Positions 48,554 through 56,178 of a stretch of DNA of 64,000 bases are shown piece after piece. The DNA comes from a virus, in the IMG/VR virus record IMGVR_UViG_3300036761_001135, positions 104,689 through 168,688 of that record; one strand, written 5' to 3'. Each line of letters opens with the position of its first letter. Position 1 is the first letter of the stretch. The position numbers and the translations under genes were made by a program. The notes under the pieces are model-generated. The model saw only the letters and a program-made list of their open reading frames with translations. It had not been told where the DNA came from and made no database searches.

Positions 48554-48628
48554 GTTTGTCAACAGTTGAGTTTTGTTGACAAACGACATGCGTTTTTCGG
48601 TTTGGCGCGTTTTGATCGGTTGACAAAC
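48554..48628. promoter_or_regulatory. three GTTGACAAAC sites, first two inverted
   Basis: GTTTGTCAAC (48554-48563) is the inverse of GTTGACAAAC (48575-48584); a third copy in + orientation lies at 48619-48628. The decamer equals the extended -35 element found upstream of later genes, but no good -10 follows here, so the sites may be operators or an origin-type region. They precede an antirepressor gene by 140-200 bases. Confidence 0.45.
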
Positions 48629-48669
48629 GTGCATGAGCAGATCAACGTGTGGCTGGTTTTTGTGGCAGG

Positions 48670-48683
48670 CGAACCTGGGTTCG
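48670..48683. repeat. dispersed palindrome copy 11 (CGAACCTGGGTTCG)
   Basis: About 77 bases upstream of the antirepressor start, just after the GTTGACAAAC cluster; a natural operator position. Confidence 0.75.
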
Positions 48684-48759
48684 TGTCTGTGGGTATTTGG
48701 AGTTGATGCGGTTCGTGGTGAGCCGCGTGGATTGATGGCTGAACAGATGGAGGTGATCG

Positions 48760-49635
48760 ATGGAAGAGAGTCAGTTGGTACAGGCGTTTGAGTTTGATGG
48801 TCATCGGGTGCGTGTGCAGATGTTCGATGGGGAGCCCTGGTGGGTGGCTTCTAACGTGTTGGTGGCGCTTGGGCATAATGACAACGTCGATGTTCTGAGT
48901 GCCTTGGCGGAGGTGCCATACGAGTGGAAGGGTAATAAGCCGTTTGCGCTTCTTTTCGGAGTGGATGAACTTCCAGCGCTTTCCGAGCATGGTCTTTACG
49001 TCCTTTTGGCTCGGAGCATTATGCCGGCGGCTATCCCGTTTCATAAGTGGATTGCCAGTGAAGTGTTGCCACAGATTCGGAAGACGGGTCGGTACAGTGA
49101 TTCGAAGACCCCGGTCGAGTCTCTTTTGGACGCTGTGCAGAACCTCGTGGATCACGAGCGTCGTATGCGGGAGCTGGAAGCCGAGCACTTTCGGGTTAGG
49201 TCTGCCCAGCAGGTCATTGCGAAGCGAGTAGGTGACTTGGCACGTCGTGCGGCAGAGGGTGCTGCGATGATCCTAGCGCCACCGGAGCAGGCTGAGGAGC
49301 TGGCAGTGGAGCCTGTCAAGGAGCCGGTAGTGGATCCTCCCGTGCTTGGTGTGTGTGAGGTGCCATTGAGGGAGCGTATTAATCAGATTGTCCAGAGGTA
49401 CATTGATGCTCGCGGGCTCAGCAATGAGGAAGCAGGGATGGTCTGGAGTAAATTGTATAGTGAGTTTCGAACGCGGCATGGAATCGATCTAGTTCGAAGG
49501 GCTAAGAACCGAGGACACAAGGTTTCTGGGTTAGATATCGTCGAGGAATTAGACAGAGTGAAATATCCGGGATCTTTTTCGGATCTTTACATTGTGTCTC
49601 GTGATTTGTACGGATTTCGTGCAGATTCCAAGTAA
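48760..49635 (+). CDS. antirepressor-type protein, Bro-N plus ORF6C
   Basis: 291 residues, start after GGAGGTGATCG. Residues 1-108 are a Bro-N domain: FEFDGHRVRVQMFDGEPWWV, HGLYVLLARS and FHKWIASEVLPQIRKTGRYS. A helical linker (115-170) with a heptad-like pattern precedes an ORF6C-type domain (about 205-285: RINQIVQRYIDARGLSNEEA, then LDIVEELDRVKYPG). Such proteins antagonise repressors or act as transcription factors in phages. Near many operator-like sites, it is a candidate partner of one of the repeat families. Confidence 0.85.
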   Translation: MEESQLVQAFEFDGHRVRVQMFDGEPWWVASNVLVALGHNDNVDVLSALAEVPYEWKGNKPFALLFGVDELPALSEHGLYVLLARSIMPAAIPFHKWIASEVLPQIRKTGRYSDSKTPVESLLDAVQNLVDHERRMRELEAEHFRVRSAQQVIAKRVGDLARRAAEGAAMILAPPEQAEELAVEPVKEPVVDPPVLGVCEVPLRERINQIVQRYIDARGLSNEEAGMVWSKLYSEFRTRHGIDLVRRAKNRGHKVSGLDIVEELDRVKYPGSFSDLYIVSRDLYGFRADSK

Positions 49636-49637
49636 TC

Positions 49638-49750
49638 AGCAGCGGATTTTCGTATGTGCGTTTGATACTGGTGAATCTCCATGTGGCGGATTGTGATTCG
49701 TGAGGATTTCTTGCTGATTTTAACGAATTAGCAACGGATTTCTATATGTG
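49638..49750. repeat. imperfect 21-base direct repeat
   Basis: AGCAGCGGATTTTCGTATGTG (one unit, 49638-49658) recurs with 17 of 21 matches at 49730-49750. Both lie in the A/T-rich gap between the antirepressors. Possible protein-binding sites. Confidence 0.4.
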
Positions 49751-49797
49751 ATTTTGCTGTTGTGGTAGGGTTCTAAATCGGTCGGTTACCCAACGGT

Positions 49798-49828
49798 GCC
49801 TCGGCGCAATGGTGCGCCGGGGCTTTTT
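49798..49828 (+). terminator. intrinsic terminator after the Bro-N gene
   Basis: Stem GCCTCGGCGC (49798-49807)/GCGCCGGGGC (49814-49823) with a six-base loop and one wobble, followed by TTTTT. Confidence 0.8.
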
Positions 49829-49875
49829 ATTTTACGGGGTAGTTTCGTGGCATTAGACGAAGGGGAATTGATCGG

Positions 49876-49905
49876 TTGAACAACCTTGTTGGCAGGTGAT
49901 ATAGA
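49876..49905 (+). promoter_or_regulatory. promoter for the second antirepressor
   Basis: TTGAAC (49876-49881), 18-base spacer, TATAGA (49900-49905). It drives the 49976 gene after the preceding terminator; the 5' leader carries a nine-base hairpin (see the minus-strand terminator). Confidence 0.55.
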
Positions 49906-49913
49906 AGCGTGGG

Positions 49914-49953
49914 CAAAAAAAAAGGCCGTCCAGTGAGGCAAACCGGACGGCCT
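49914..49953 (-). terminator. minus-strand intrinsic terminator in antirepressor leader
   Basis: A perfect nine-base inverted repeat AGGCCGTCC/GGACGGCCT (about 49922-49952), with a run of nine A on its left. Read on the minus strand this is a hairpin followed by a T-tract, that is, a terminator for transcription coming from the right, across the start of the antirepressor gene. In the sense RNA the same hairpin sits just before the start codon. Confidence 0.65.
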
Positions 49954-49975
49954 AAAACGAAAGGACGTGACGTGC

Positions 49976-51427
49976 ATGGATAGCAATGGAACCAGTTTGA
50001 GGCAAGAGGGAACGAACAAGGGCAGTGCGAAACTGGCGGAGCGGATCGTCGATACGTTGAATCTGGGACAGTACGGCGTCACGTACCGTGTGGAGGACGG
50101 CCAGCGGTGGTGGAATTTACGGGAGATGTTGCGACACCTCGGATACACGCTCGATTACAATCCTCCGCATGTGGAGGTGGTCCACAAGCGGTTCTTTACC
50201 ATCGAGACAAGCAGGGGCCAGCAGTCCCGTGTTTACCTGTCTGATTCCGGCATGATCCGGTTCCTGGTGCGGTCAGACAAGAAGAGTGCCCAGTCATTCC
50301 GCTACCAGATCGCGGAAGCCCAGGTGGTCGTCCCGCAGGTACCAGTCGAGCCAGCTCCGCAGGCACAGCCGAGATCCGTCCCACAGGAGCCCGCTGCACC
50401 AGCAGCGCCACGGGTAGCCGAATCTGAGAGGGTACTCGATCCCGTCGATTTCCATGGGCAGAGACTGACCCTCGTGGATCGGAGGGGCGAACCCTACGTG
50501 GCGATGCGGCCGATTGTCGAGGGTATGGGGTTGGACTGGAAGGGCCAGCATGCGAAATTGACCAGTGAAACGAGTCGTTTCTGCGTGGAGATGATCACCA
50601 TGCAGCTTTTTGGGGATTCGCAAGTGCGCGAATTTACTTGTATCCCATTGCAAAAGCTGGCTGGGTGGTTGATGACCTTGCAACCGTCGCGGATGGATAT
50701 GTTCATGGCCGACAAGGTGCGCATGTACCAGAATGAGTGCGACACCGCCCTTTGGAACTACTGGACGAGGGGGGCGGCTGTGAATCCGCGTGCGCAGGTC
50801 TCGGATGACCCGACGAAGATGGGGTTGCCGGACTTTCGCGATCCGCGTGCGGCTGCCGTGGGGTGGATCGAGCAATACGACCGGGCGGTGGCGGCAGAGC
50901 TGGAGGCGCGAGCGGCCAAGGAGCGAGCGCACCTCCTCGCGGCCAAGATGGCGGAGGACGCCCCATTGGTGGACTTCGCGGAGCGCGTGGAAGCCTCCCC
51001 GACGACGCATCTGGTGGGGGCCGTGGCCAAGATGATCCAGCAGGGCACGGGGCTGTCGATGGGGCAGAACCGGCTGTTCGAGTGGTTGCGCGAGAACCGC
51101 TACCTGCATCAGACGGGGAGCCGCACGAATCAGCCGACCCAGCGCAGCCTGGACCAGGGCTGGTTCATGTTGCAGGTGAGAAACGTGGACATCGGGCACG
51201 AGACCCGCGTGAAGTACACGACTCGCGTCACGGGCAAGGGGCTCATGCACTTCTACGAGCAGTTCTACCGGACGGCCATCGAGCTGGGGCTCAAGCCGCG
51301 AGTGCGACCGGAGCTGGTTACGTCGGCGGAGGTGTTGCGCCAACTGCCACTTTGGGCCGACGAGGACAGCGACCGAGTGGACGAGGATCTGATCAAGGAG
51401 GCCAAGCGGCTGGATCCGAAGCCCTAG
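49976..51427 (+). CDS. large antirepressor: N-terminal unit, P22_AR_N and KilAC
   Basis: 483 residues, ATG 49976 (a GTG at 49967 is possible). The N-terminal about 115 residues form a DNA-binding-type unit (WWNLREMLRHLGYTLDY...). A Pro/Ala/Gln linker follows to 154. Then P22_AR_N: VDFHGQRLTLVDRRGEPYVA, SRFCVEMITMQL and MADKVRMYQNECDTALWNYW. The C-terminus is a KilAC/ANT domain (VGAVAKMIQQGTGLSMGQNR, then LFEWLRENRYLHQTG...VTGKGLMHFYEQF). P22 Ant-like proteins inactivate repressors of resident prophages. A minus-strand terminator lies in its leader. Confidence 0.88.
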   Translation: MDSNGTSLRQEGTNKGSAKLAERIVDTLNLGQYGVTYRVEDGQRWWNLREMLRHLGYTLDYNPPHVEVVHKRFFTIETSRGQQSRVYLSDSGMIRFLVRSDKKSAQSFRYQIAEAQVVVPQVPVEPAPQAQPRSVPQEPAAPAAPRVAESERVLDPVDFHGQRLTLVDRRGEPYVAMRPIVEGMGLDWKGQHAKLTSETSRFCVEMITMQLFGDSQVREFTCIPLQKLAGWLMTLQPSRMDMFMADKVRMYQNECDTALWNYWTRGAAVNPRAQVSDDPTKMGLPDFRDPRAAAVGWIEQYDRAVAAELEARAAKERAHLLAAKMAEDAPLVDFAERVEASPTTHLVGAVAKMIQQGTGLSMGQNRLFEWLRENRYLHQTGSRTNQPTQRSLDQGWFMLQVRNVDIGHETRVKYTTRVTGKGLMHFYEQFYRTAIELGLKPRVRPELVTSAEVLRQLPLWADEDSDRVDEDLIKEAKRLDPKP

Positions 51428-51464
51428 CAGACGTCTGGAAGTCTGGAAGTCTGTGGTCGGAACG

Positions 51465-51478
51465 CGAACCCGGGTTCG
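51465..51478. repeat. dispersed palindrome copy 12 (CGAACCCGGGTTCG)
   Basis: Ends four bases before the -35 hexamer of cassette 3, so a bound protein could affect that promoter. Confidence 0.8.
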
Positions 51479-51482
51479 TTTG

Positions 51483-51542
51483 TTGACAAACGCGGATCGG
51501 GTGGCTAGATTGAGAGGCAAGATGGCGGGCGCGATGCTCGCC
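51483..51542 (+). promoter_or_regulatory. promoter plus stem-loop cassette 3 (PeSL-like)
   Basis: TTGACA (51483-51488), 17-base spacer, TAGATT (51506-51511); stem GGCGGGC/GCTCGCC (51524-51530/51536-51542) with one wobble and a five-base loop; GGAGG before ATG 51554. Flanking CGTTTGT/ACAAACG makes the -35 region nearly palindromic. Palindrome copy 12 lies just upstream. Confidence 0.8.
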
Positions 51543-51553
51543 GGGAGGTGTCC

Positions 51554-51838
51554 ATGGAAATCAAGAAGCTCAACCGCGTTGATGACGAACCTTTGCGCCA
51601 AGCGATCCTAGACGAGATCATGCAGGCGATCACGGTCCGCGTGGTCGCTGGGGTGGTCCATCTTGAGTCCCTGCGTGGTCTGGCCACGGTGGCGACTGCT
51701 GGCAGCATCGTGACCATAGAGTACCGGGGCAAGGCGTCGGGGGTGGCGTACCAGTTTTGGATGGACAAGGAACATGCTTCCGTTCGGGCGCTCGGGGCGC
51801 AGTTGCGTCGCCTCCGGGACGCGCAGCGGGCGGCGTAG
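51554..51838 (+). CDS. small beta-strand protein
   Basis: 94 residues from ATG 51554 (GGAGG; a GTG at 51548 is possible). Mixed helix-strand protein: ILDEIMQAITVRVVAG, VTIEYRGKASGVAYQFW. First gene of the cassette-3 operon. No family recognised. Confidence 0.5.
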   Translation: MEIKKLNRVDDEPLRQAILDEIMQAITVRVVAGVVHLESLRGLATVATAGSIVTIEYRGKASGVAYQFWMDKEHASVRALGAQLRRLRDAQRAA

Positions 51839-51848
51839 AAAGGCAACT

Positions 51849-52136
51849 ATGATGAACCCAAACAATTTGAAGGGACCGCTTGTTCACCTCAACGGAACGA
51901 GCGCGGGTGAGCTGGATGAGCAGATGCGTGCGTGCCGTGACACGCTGCGGGCTGCTTTGTTCGCATTGCACCTCGCCGCGCCCAACGCGAGGGACTACTA
52001 TCCTCTTGGCGACAATGCGTTCGCGGAGGCGCAGGCCCGTCATGCGAGCCGAATCATGGCGATGAGGGCCGTTTACAATGAATGCTGTGCGATTTTTATA
52101 GAGATCGTCGAACAGAAAGAATCTAGGGCGCGGTGA
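51849..52136 (+). CDS. conserved phage hypothetical protein
   Basis: 95 residues. PLVHLNGTSAGELDEQMRAC followed by LRAALFALHLAAPNARDYYP is a widely seen small phage protein without assigned function; two tandem ATG codons open it. Cassette-3 operon. Confidence 0.6.
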   Translation: MMNPNNLKGPLVHLNGTSAGELDEQMRACRDTLRAALFALHLAAPNARDYYPLGDNAFAEAQARHASRIMAMRAVYNECCAIFIEIVEQKESRAR

Positions 52137-52184
52137 AGGATGGCGTTACACTGTACTGGGGAGGGGGTGTAGGAAGGATAGGAG

Positions 52185-52379
52185 ATGGAGACGGGGAAGG
52201 GTGGCCGCGAGCTAGAAACCTGTGAGATGAATTTACTTTGGTTTCGCCTACGGGGTCGGAAGGTGCTCAACCATTACGACGTGCAGATGTGCGTGCGCCA
52301 GGCAGAGCGCGCACGGATGGACCAGAACAGCTTGGCTTTTTGGGATGAGATCAGCGGCATAGAATTGACAGACGGTTGA
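52185..52379 (+). CDS. small basic protein
   Basis: 64 residues from ATG 52185 with TAGGAG upstream. Mixed charge (LLWFRLRGRKVLNHYDVQMC). Its end overlaps the promoter-like TTGACA repeats at 52365-52381. Function unknown. Confidence 0.4.
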   Translation: METGKGGRELETCEMNLLWFRLRGRKVLNHYDVQMCVRQAERARMDQNSLAFWDEISGIELTDG

Positions 52380-52404
52380 CAAACGCTTGAATGGCTGGGA
52401 ATAC
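52376..52404 (+). promoter_or_regulatory. weak GTTGACAAACG promoter
   Basis: TTGACA 52376-52381 with 17-base spacer to GAATAC (poor -10), 20 bases before the methylase start; a second TTGACA lies at 52365-52370. Listed because the extended -35 GTTGACAAACG recurs. Confidence 0.35.
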
Positions 52405-52421
52405 TCTCCGCAGGAGGGACT

Positions 52422-53039
52422 TTGGAAAATTCAGATGTTTTTTGTACCCCGGGCGTAGGCGTTTTCACTGTCAATGCGAATGACGTAGTAGACGAGGCCC
52501 GCCTGCGGCAGGAATGGCAAACTCCGCGCGTGTTCTTGGCGGCTCTAGCGCGTGAGTTCTGCATCGACATTGATGTCGCGTCGAGTGACGACAACGCCGT
52601 GGTTCCTCGCCATATCACCTGGGAACAAGATGGGCTGGTACAGTCGTGGTTTGCACAGGCACCAGAGGACGTTCGTGGTCGCCCTCGCGTGGCATGGTGC
52701 AACCCTGGCTTCAAGGATCTTGGCGCGTGGATGTCGAAGGCCGTGCGTGAGGTGGACGCTCATCCGGGGTGCGTAGCGCTTGTCATGGGCACGGCAGCAC
52801 CATCTACGGCCTGGTGGGCGCGAGCGATTGCGGCGGGTGCAGAGATCCGTCTGCTTGCTCCGCGTGTGCAGTTCATGGCCCCTCCGGGTATCAAGCAGTC
52901 GAGCAATGCGCGAGAGAACGCGCTGGTCATCATTCGGAGCCAAGTGGGCGGCAACTCGATCCTTCGAGAGCGTCGTTCTCATATTTGGACATGGCGGTGG
53001 GATGCAGAGGCAGTTCTCACCAATGGAGAAGAGTCATGA
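52422..53039 (+). CDS. Dam-like DNA adenine N6-methyltransferase
   Basis: 205 residues from TTG 52422 with AGGAGGG upstream. Phage N-6-adenine-methyltransferase (Dam-family) order: LRQEWQTPRVFLAALAREFC, IDVASSDDNAVVPRHITWEQ, VAWCNPGF and WMSKAVREVD, with APRVQFMAPPG and ARENALVIIR later. The catalytic motif normally read as NPPY is here NPGF, so activity or specificity may differ. Protects phage DNA or alters host methylation marks; such enzymes are common anti-restriction factors. Confidence 0.8.
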   Translation: MENSDVFCTPGVGVFTVNANDVVDEARLRQEWQTPRVFLAALAREFCIDIDVASSDDNAVVPRHITWEQDGLVQSWFAQAPEDVRGRPRVAWCNPGFKDLGAWMSKAVREVDAHPGCVALVMGTAAPSTAWWARAIAAGAEIRLLAPRVQFMAPPGIKQSSNARENALVIIRSQVGGNSILRERRSHIWTWRWDAEAVLTNGEES

Positions 53040-53395
53040 AAGAGTTGATCATCAGCGGTGGAAGTGACGACCTGATCGAAATCGGTGGGTGCATCTCGGA
53101 CGAATTCGCAGCCAACGTCGGATCGCAGGAGGAGCTTGGCGAGGTGATCGACATGTACGTTGGATGCAAGCAGGTGGCCTGCGTCCACTGCTTCTACGAC
53201 GGCTGCTGGTTTTTCGGGTTCGTCGGGACGGACGACACCGAGGACGGTGACCGCGTGACCATGCCGGAGGGTTGGAAAGTTGAGGTGCGTGCGTGTGGCG
53301 ACCGAGAGGGTGGCATCGCTCCGTACTCCATGAGCGTTCACATCTTCATGCCAGACGACTGCGATGTCAGCGTGGTGCAGCGCCAGGCAGATTAG
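53036..53395 (+). CDS. small hypothetical protein
   Basis: 119 residues; ATGA overlap with methylase. Cys-rich centre CKQVACVHCFYDGCWF suggests disulfides or metal binding. Unknown role. Confidence 0.45.
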   Translation: MKELIISGGSDDLIEIGGCISDEFAANVGSQEELGEVIDMYVGCKQVACVHCFYDGCWFFGFVGTDDTEDGDRVTMPEGWKVEVRACGDREGGIAPYSMSVHIFMPDDCDVSVVQRQAD

Positions 53396-53396
53396 G

Positions 53397-53660
53397 ATGC
53401 CCGAGCACCATCGTATGGCTCGCCTGTCGGCAGTGAAGCGCAACGAGCGCGACCGACTGGTTCAGCAGATCTTGGATGCGTCGAAGGCGCTGTACGAATA
53501 CAAGCTGCTTCGCAATTGCGATCTTGTCGTGGACCAAGACGACCTCGGACCAACGGAAGCGCGCACTGGAAACCCGACTGACAATATGTTCTATTCGAAT
53601 AATCGGAGCTGCGACGTGCGCGTTAGTGTCACATTGGTGGTGCGCGCCATAGATCGCTGA
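53397..53660 (+). CDS. small hypothetical protein
   Basis: 87 residues from ATG 53397. N-terminal basic helix (RLSAVKRNERDRLVQQIL), C-terminal strand. No family recognised. Confidence 0.4.
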   Translation: MPEHHRMARLSAVKRNERDRLVQQILDASKALYEYKLLRNCDLVVDQDDLGPTEARTGNPTDNMFYSNNRSCDVRVSVTLVVRAIDR

Positions 53661-53665
53661 ACACC

Positions 53666-54040
53666 ATGGACGAAGACAACATCATCACGTTGAGAGACAT
53701 CAAGGACCAAATCCGGGCGCGAGAAGAGGAGCTGGAGAAACTTCATGGGGAACTAGATGCGCAGCATGTTGCAGGAAGAATCCAGGCTCGTGAGGAGGCG
53801 CTCGAACGGCTGTGCATAGCGCTCCAATATTTGCAAAACTCGATGGCCGAGGTGAAGGCCACGCGGGCTCGATTGGATATGGAGCGGGGGATTATGATGC
53901 GCGAGTTGCGGGAGTCCCGTGCGCGAGCTGAAGAGCTGGACGCAGAGCTGCGGAGCGTGCGGTTGGCCCACCGAGAAGTTGAACGACAGATGGAATCCGA
54001 TGACGACGACACTGACCCAACGCCTTCGGGCGCTCGCTGA
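53666..54040 (+). CDS. coiled-coil protein
   Basis: 124 residues, almost entirely heptad-patterned helix (REEELEKLHGELDAQHVAGR..., ESRARAEELDAELRSVRLAH), acidic end. Overlaps the next gene by 41 bases. Confidence 0.5.
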   Translation: MDEDNIITLRDIKDQIRAREEELEKLHGELDAQHVAGRIQAREEALERLCIALQYLQNSMAEVKATRARLDMERGIMMRELRESRARAEELDAELRSVRLAHREVERQMESDDDDTDPTPSGAR

Positions 54041-54452
54041 ACACCCCTCCACCCCGCCCGAGGAGCGCGACAATGCCATGCGGCGATTGGCAGAGCTGGG
54101 GGCCAAGTCGCCACCACCGTCGCCGGCTGCACCAACAGTGCGCGAGAAGCTGGGACGTGTCCGGGCGAGGCCCGTGGTCCGAGTGCTTCCAGTGCGCTGG
54201 CCCTTCGGCTGGGAAGGTCCGCGACTTCCTGTGGAGCGCGAGATCGGAAGCGATGGGCGCGGCGGGATCGCCGTGGGCTGGAAGTGCCCGGCTTGCGGTG
54301 GACAAGTCGAGCGGCGTCTGTCGCGTGCGGATCTCACTCGCATGTCGCCACCTGGACGAAAGAGCAGTGTTGAGTCGCAGATCACTCACATGGTAGATGG
54401 GACGATGAACCAGCTCTGCATGACGTGCTGGGATCGTTGGGAAGCGCTCTGA
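54000..54452 (+). CDS. zinc-ribbon protein
   Basis: 150 residues from ATG 54000. N-terminal Pro-rich stretch (PPPSPAAPTVREKLGRV), then CPACGG and a later CMTC pair forming a zinc ribbon. The gene reads over the end of the coiled-coil gene. Small zinc ribbons are common in phage transcription or host-takeover factors. Confidence 0.45.
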   Translation: MTTTLTQRLRALAEHPSTPPEERDNAMRRLAELGAKSPPPSPAAPTVREKLGRVRARPVVRVLPVRWPFGWEGPRLPVEREIGSDGRGGIAVGWKCPACGGQVERRLSRADLTRMSPPGRKSSVESQITHMVDGTMNQLCMTCWDRWEAL

Positions 54453-54454
54453 CA

Positions 54455-54468
54455 CGAACCTGGGTTCG
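54455..54468. repeat. dispersed palindrome copy 13 (CGAACCTGGGTTCG)
   Basis: Lies 15 bases upstream of the -35 of cassette 4, three bases after a gene stop; flanks GACA and CGTGTC. Confidence 0.8.
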
Positions 54469-54483
54469 CGTGTCGATTCACGG

Positions 54484-54550
54484 TTGACAAACGCGACAGG
54501 CTGGTTAAATTCATAGGCGAGGGCGAGATGCCTGGCAACGGATGCCGGGT
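54484..54550 (+). promoter_or_regulatory. promoter plus stem-loop cassette 4 (PeSL-like)
   Basis: TTGACA (54484-54489), 16-base spacer, TAAATT (54506-54511), then stem GCCTGGC/GCCGGGT (54530-54536/54544-54550) with two wobbles, and AAGGAGGA before ATG 54566. Palindrome copy 13 is immediately upstream. Confidence 0.8.
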
Positions 54551-54565
54551 GCCCAAGGAGGAACC

Positions 54566-54988
54566 ATGTACCTTCATTCCTGCAAGCCGAACTCGAAGCG
54601 CGATGCCAGCAAGGACCGCAACGGCCAGAGCAATATCGTGGCACTCTTCCGCCGCACGCGGAAGGGCCAGAAGCAGATCGCTTCCGGCCAAGAGCTTGGC
54701 GTGGAAGGCGTGAACGGATCGGACTACTACGAGATCCGCATCGGAGTAGACGGAGTGCTCTACTGCTCGTGCCCGGATTACAAGTTTCGGGGTCACCGCT
54801 GGAACCGAGAGCACGCGAGCCACTACGCGTGCAAGCACATCGTCGTGGCGCTCGAACACTTCGCCACGATGGCCCAGCGCGGCGTGGCCATGGACAGCGA
54901 GATGATCGTCTATCGTCCCGAAGTGCTTGTCGCCGAGGCCGCTCGCCTCTCCGCCGCCGCCGCCGCCGCTTCAGAGAGGACCGCATGA
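54566..54988 (+). CDS. SWIM zinc-finger protein 1
   Basis: 140 residues. Cys67-x-Cys69 (LYCSCPDYKF) and Cys89-x-His91 (YACKHIVVAL) give the SWIM pattern CxCx(n)CxH. SWIM domains bind DNA or proteins, including recombination mediators. An Ala-rich tail follows. First gene of cassette 4. Confidence 0.75.
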   Translation: MYLHSCKPNSKRDASKDRNGQSNIVALFRRTRKGQKQIASGQELGVEGVNGSDYYEIRIGVDGVLYCSCPDYKFRGHRWNREHASHYACKHIVVALEHFATMAQRGVAMDSEMIVYRPEVLVAEAARLSAAAAAASERTA

Positions 54989-55140
54989 AAAAGCGCGGAG
55001 ATGCGGAGCGGGCCGCCAAACCCGCGCCTGTGACACGGCTGCCACGTCGCACGAGCCCTCGCCAACTGGCATCGCAGGCAGCTCGCCAGACGGCTGCCTT
55101 GGAGGCTGCCAGGGCGCTGCTTGAGGAGGTCAACCGATGA
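54985..55140 (+). CDS. small basic protein
   Basis: 51 residues; ATGA overlap on both sides with its neighbours. Lys/Arg/Ala-rich helix (KKRGDAERAAKPAPVTRLPR), possibly nucleic-acid binding. Part of the SWIM/J-domain operon. Confidence 0.5.
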   Translation: MKKRGDAERAAKPAPVTRLPRRTSPRQLASQAARQTAALEAARALLEEVNR

Positions 55141-55559
55141 CCGGGCCAGAGCGCTGCCCCATTTGCGGGGATGCCCTTGAGGCGGGTAGGACCGTGGGGA
55201 TCGGGGGCTGGAAGGTCTGTACCCATCATTGGGTACGGATCATGCCCAGCAAGTACGCCTCGCGCTGCCATGAGTGCCTCGGTCCAATCCTGCCCGGCGA
55301 GGAGATCGTGTTGTCGAAGGACAATAAGGACTCGCGGTGGGTGGTGTTCCACCGGAAGGACCGCTGCGATGGTGCTATGCAGGTGGCTCCGAACGCGCCG
55401 AGTGGACCGTGGGCTGTCCTGTACCTCGTGCCAGGGGCTCCGCCCGAGGTCATCAAGGCTGTGTACCGGGCGCTCTCCCAGAAGTACCACCCTGATCGCG
55501 GCGGGGACGTGGTGAAGATGCAGGAACTCAACGCGGCGATGGCCGCGCTGATCAAGTAG
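55137..55559 (+). CDS. zinc-finger J-domain co-chaperone
   Basis: 140 residues. N-terminal zinc-binding region with CPIC (7-10), CTHH and CHEC (44-47), then a J-domain covering residues 90-138: VLYLVPGAPPEVIKAVYRAL, HPD at 118-120 within KYHPDRGGD. The J-domain is near the C-terminus, unlike DnaJ, and recruits DnaK. T4-type and other large phages encode such factors to redirect host chaperones. A GroES-like gene is 1.5 kb away. Confidence 0.85.
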   Translation: MTGPERCPICGDALEAGRTVGIGGWKVCTHHWVRIMPSKYASRCHECLGPILPGEEIVLSKDNKDSRWVVFHRKDRCDGAMQVAPNAPSGPWAVLYLVPGAPPEVIKAVYRALSQKYHPDRGGDVVKMQELNAAMAALIK

Positions 55560-55568
55560 GAGGCGAGG

Positions 55569-55814
55569 ATGAAGTGGACAACAGCGATGCCAAAAGAGGA
55601 GGGATGGTACTACTTGCGAAGCACGGAAAGCAAGGCTGTACCTGCCTTCCCGGCGCTGTGCAAGCGTGAAAAAGATGGGAGTTTTGCGTTGTATGTGGCT
55701 GGGGCGAAGGAGCCTTTTCGAACGGTCTTCTGTCTGCCCTATACGACGATGATCCCTGCCTTCCTTGTAGGAGAACGGATGGAAGACCATTTGAAAAGCG
55801 TCGTGGAGGTGTGA
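55569..55814 (+). CDS. small Trp-rich hypothetical protein
   Basis: 81 residues. MKWTTAMPKEEGWYYLRS resembles the WxxxxP-x-G-W-Y style of small phage proteins such as DUF551, but the match is weak. Unknown role. Confidence 0.45.
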   Translation: MKWTTAMPKEEGWYYLRSTESKAVPAFPALCKREKDGSFALYVAGAKEPFRTVFCLPYTTMIPAFLVGERMEDHLKSVVEV

Positions 55815-55816
55815 CA

Positions 55817-55954
55817 ATGGCGACGATGGAACATTTTTGCTCGAAGTGCGGCTGGTCAACCTGCAACAACAGCAGCGGGCCGTTCGTGTGCCCCAAGTGC
55901 GGGGAGGAGCTGGGTCACGCCAGCGATGATGATTATGAAGATGACGACGAATGA
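55817..55954 (+). CDS. tiny zinc-ribbon protein
   Basis: 45 residues, below many gene-finder cutoffs. CSKC (8-11), CPKC (26-29) around a short loop form a complete rubredoxin-like/zinc ribbon, with an Asp/Glu tail. Follows the previous gene with a two-base gap. Confidence 0.65.
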   Translation: MATMEHFCSKCGWSTCNNSSGPFVCPKCGEELGHASDDDYEDDDE

Positions 55955-55962
55955 GATGACAC

Positions 55963-56169
55963 ATGACGGATAGATACGCTATTGGTCATATGGTGAGACG
56001 GTGCGGTGACGGTGTCTATCGAGAGCTGGACCTGGACGACCGGAGCCTGGCCCCCATGTGTCGGCTGCGCGTGTGCGAGCAATGCGGGACTGAGTTTCGG
56101 GCGCGCACTCGCAATGGTCAGCGTTGCCCCCTGTGTGAGGATGTTGCGTCCATTTCCAGAGCGGGATAG
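55963..56169 (+). CDS. small zinc-ribbon protein
   Basis: 68 residues with CEQC and CPLC pairs (37-40 and 55-58) framing FRARTRNGQR. A second zinc-knuckle protein in tandem with the previous gene. Function unknown. Confidence 0.6.
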   Translation: MTDRYAIGHMVRRCGDGVYRELDLDDRSLAPMCRLRVCEQCGTEFRARTRNGQRCPLCEDVASISRAG

Positions 56170-56178
56170 CATTAGGAT

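Noticed and set aside
53892-55964. 690-residue minus-strand ORF
   Set aside because: GC-rich shadow of nine + strand genes with recognisable SWIM, J-domain and zinc-ribbon motifs; no ribosome site and Arg/Ser/Pro-rich composition typical of antisense frames.
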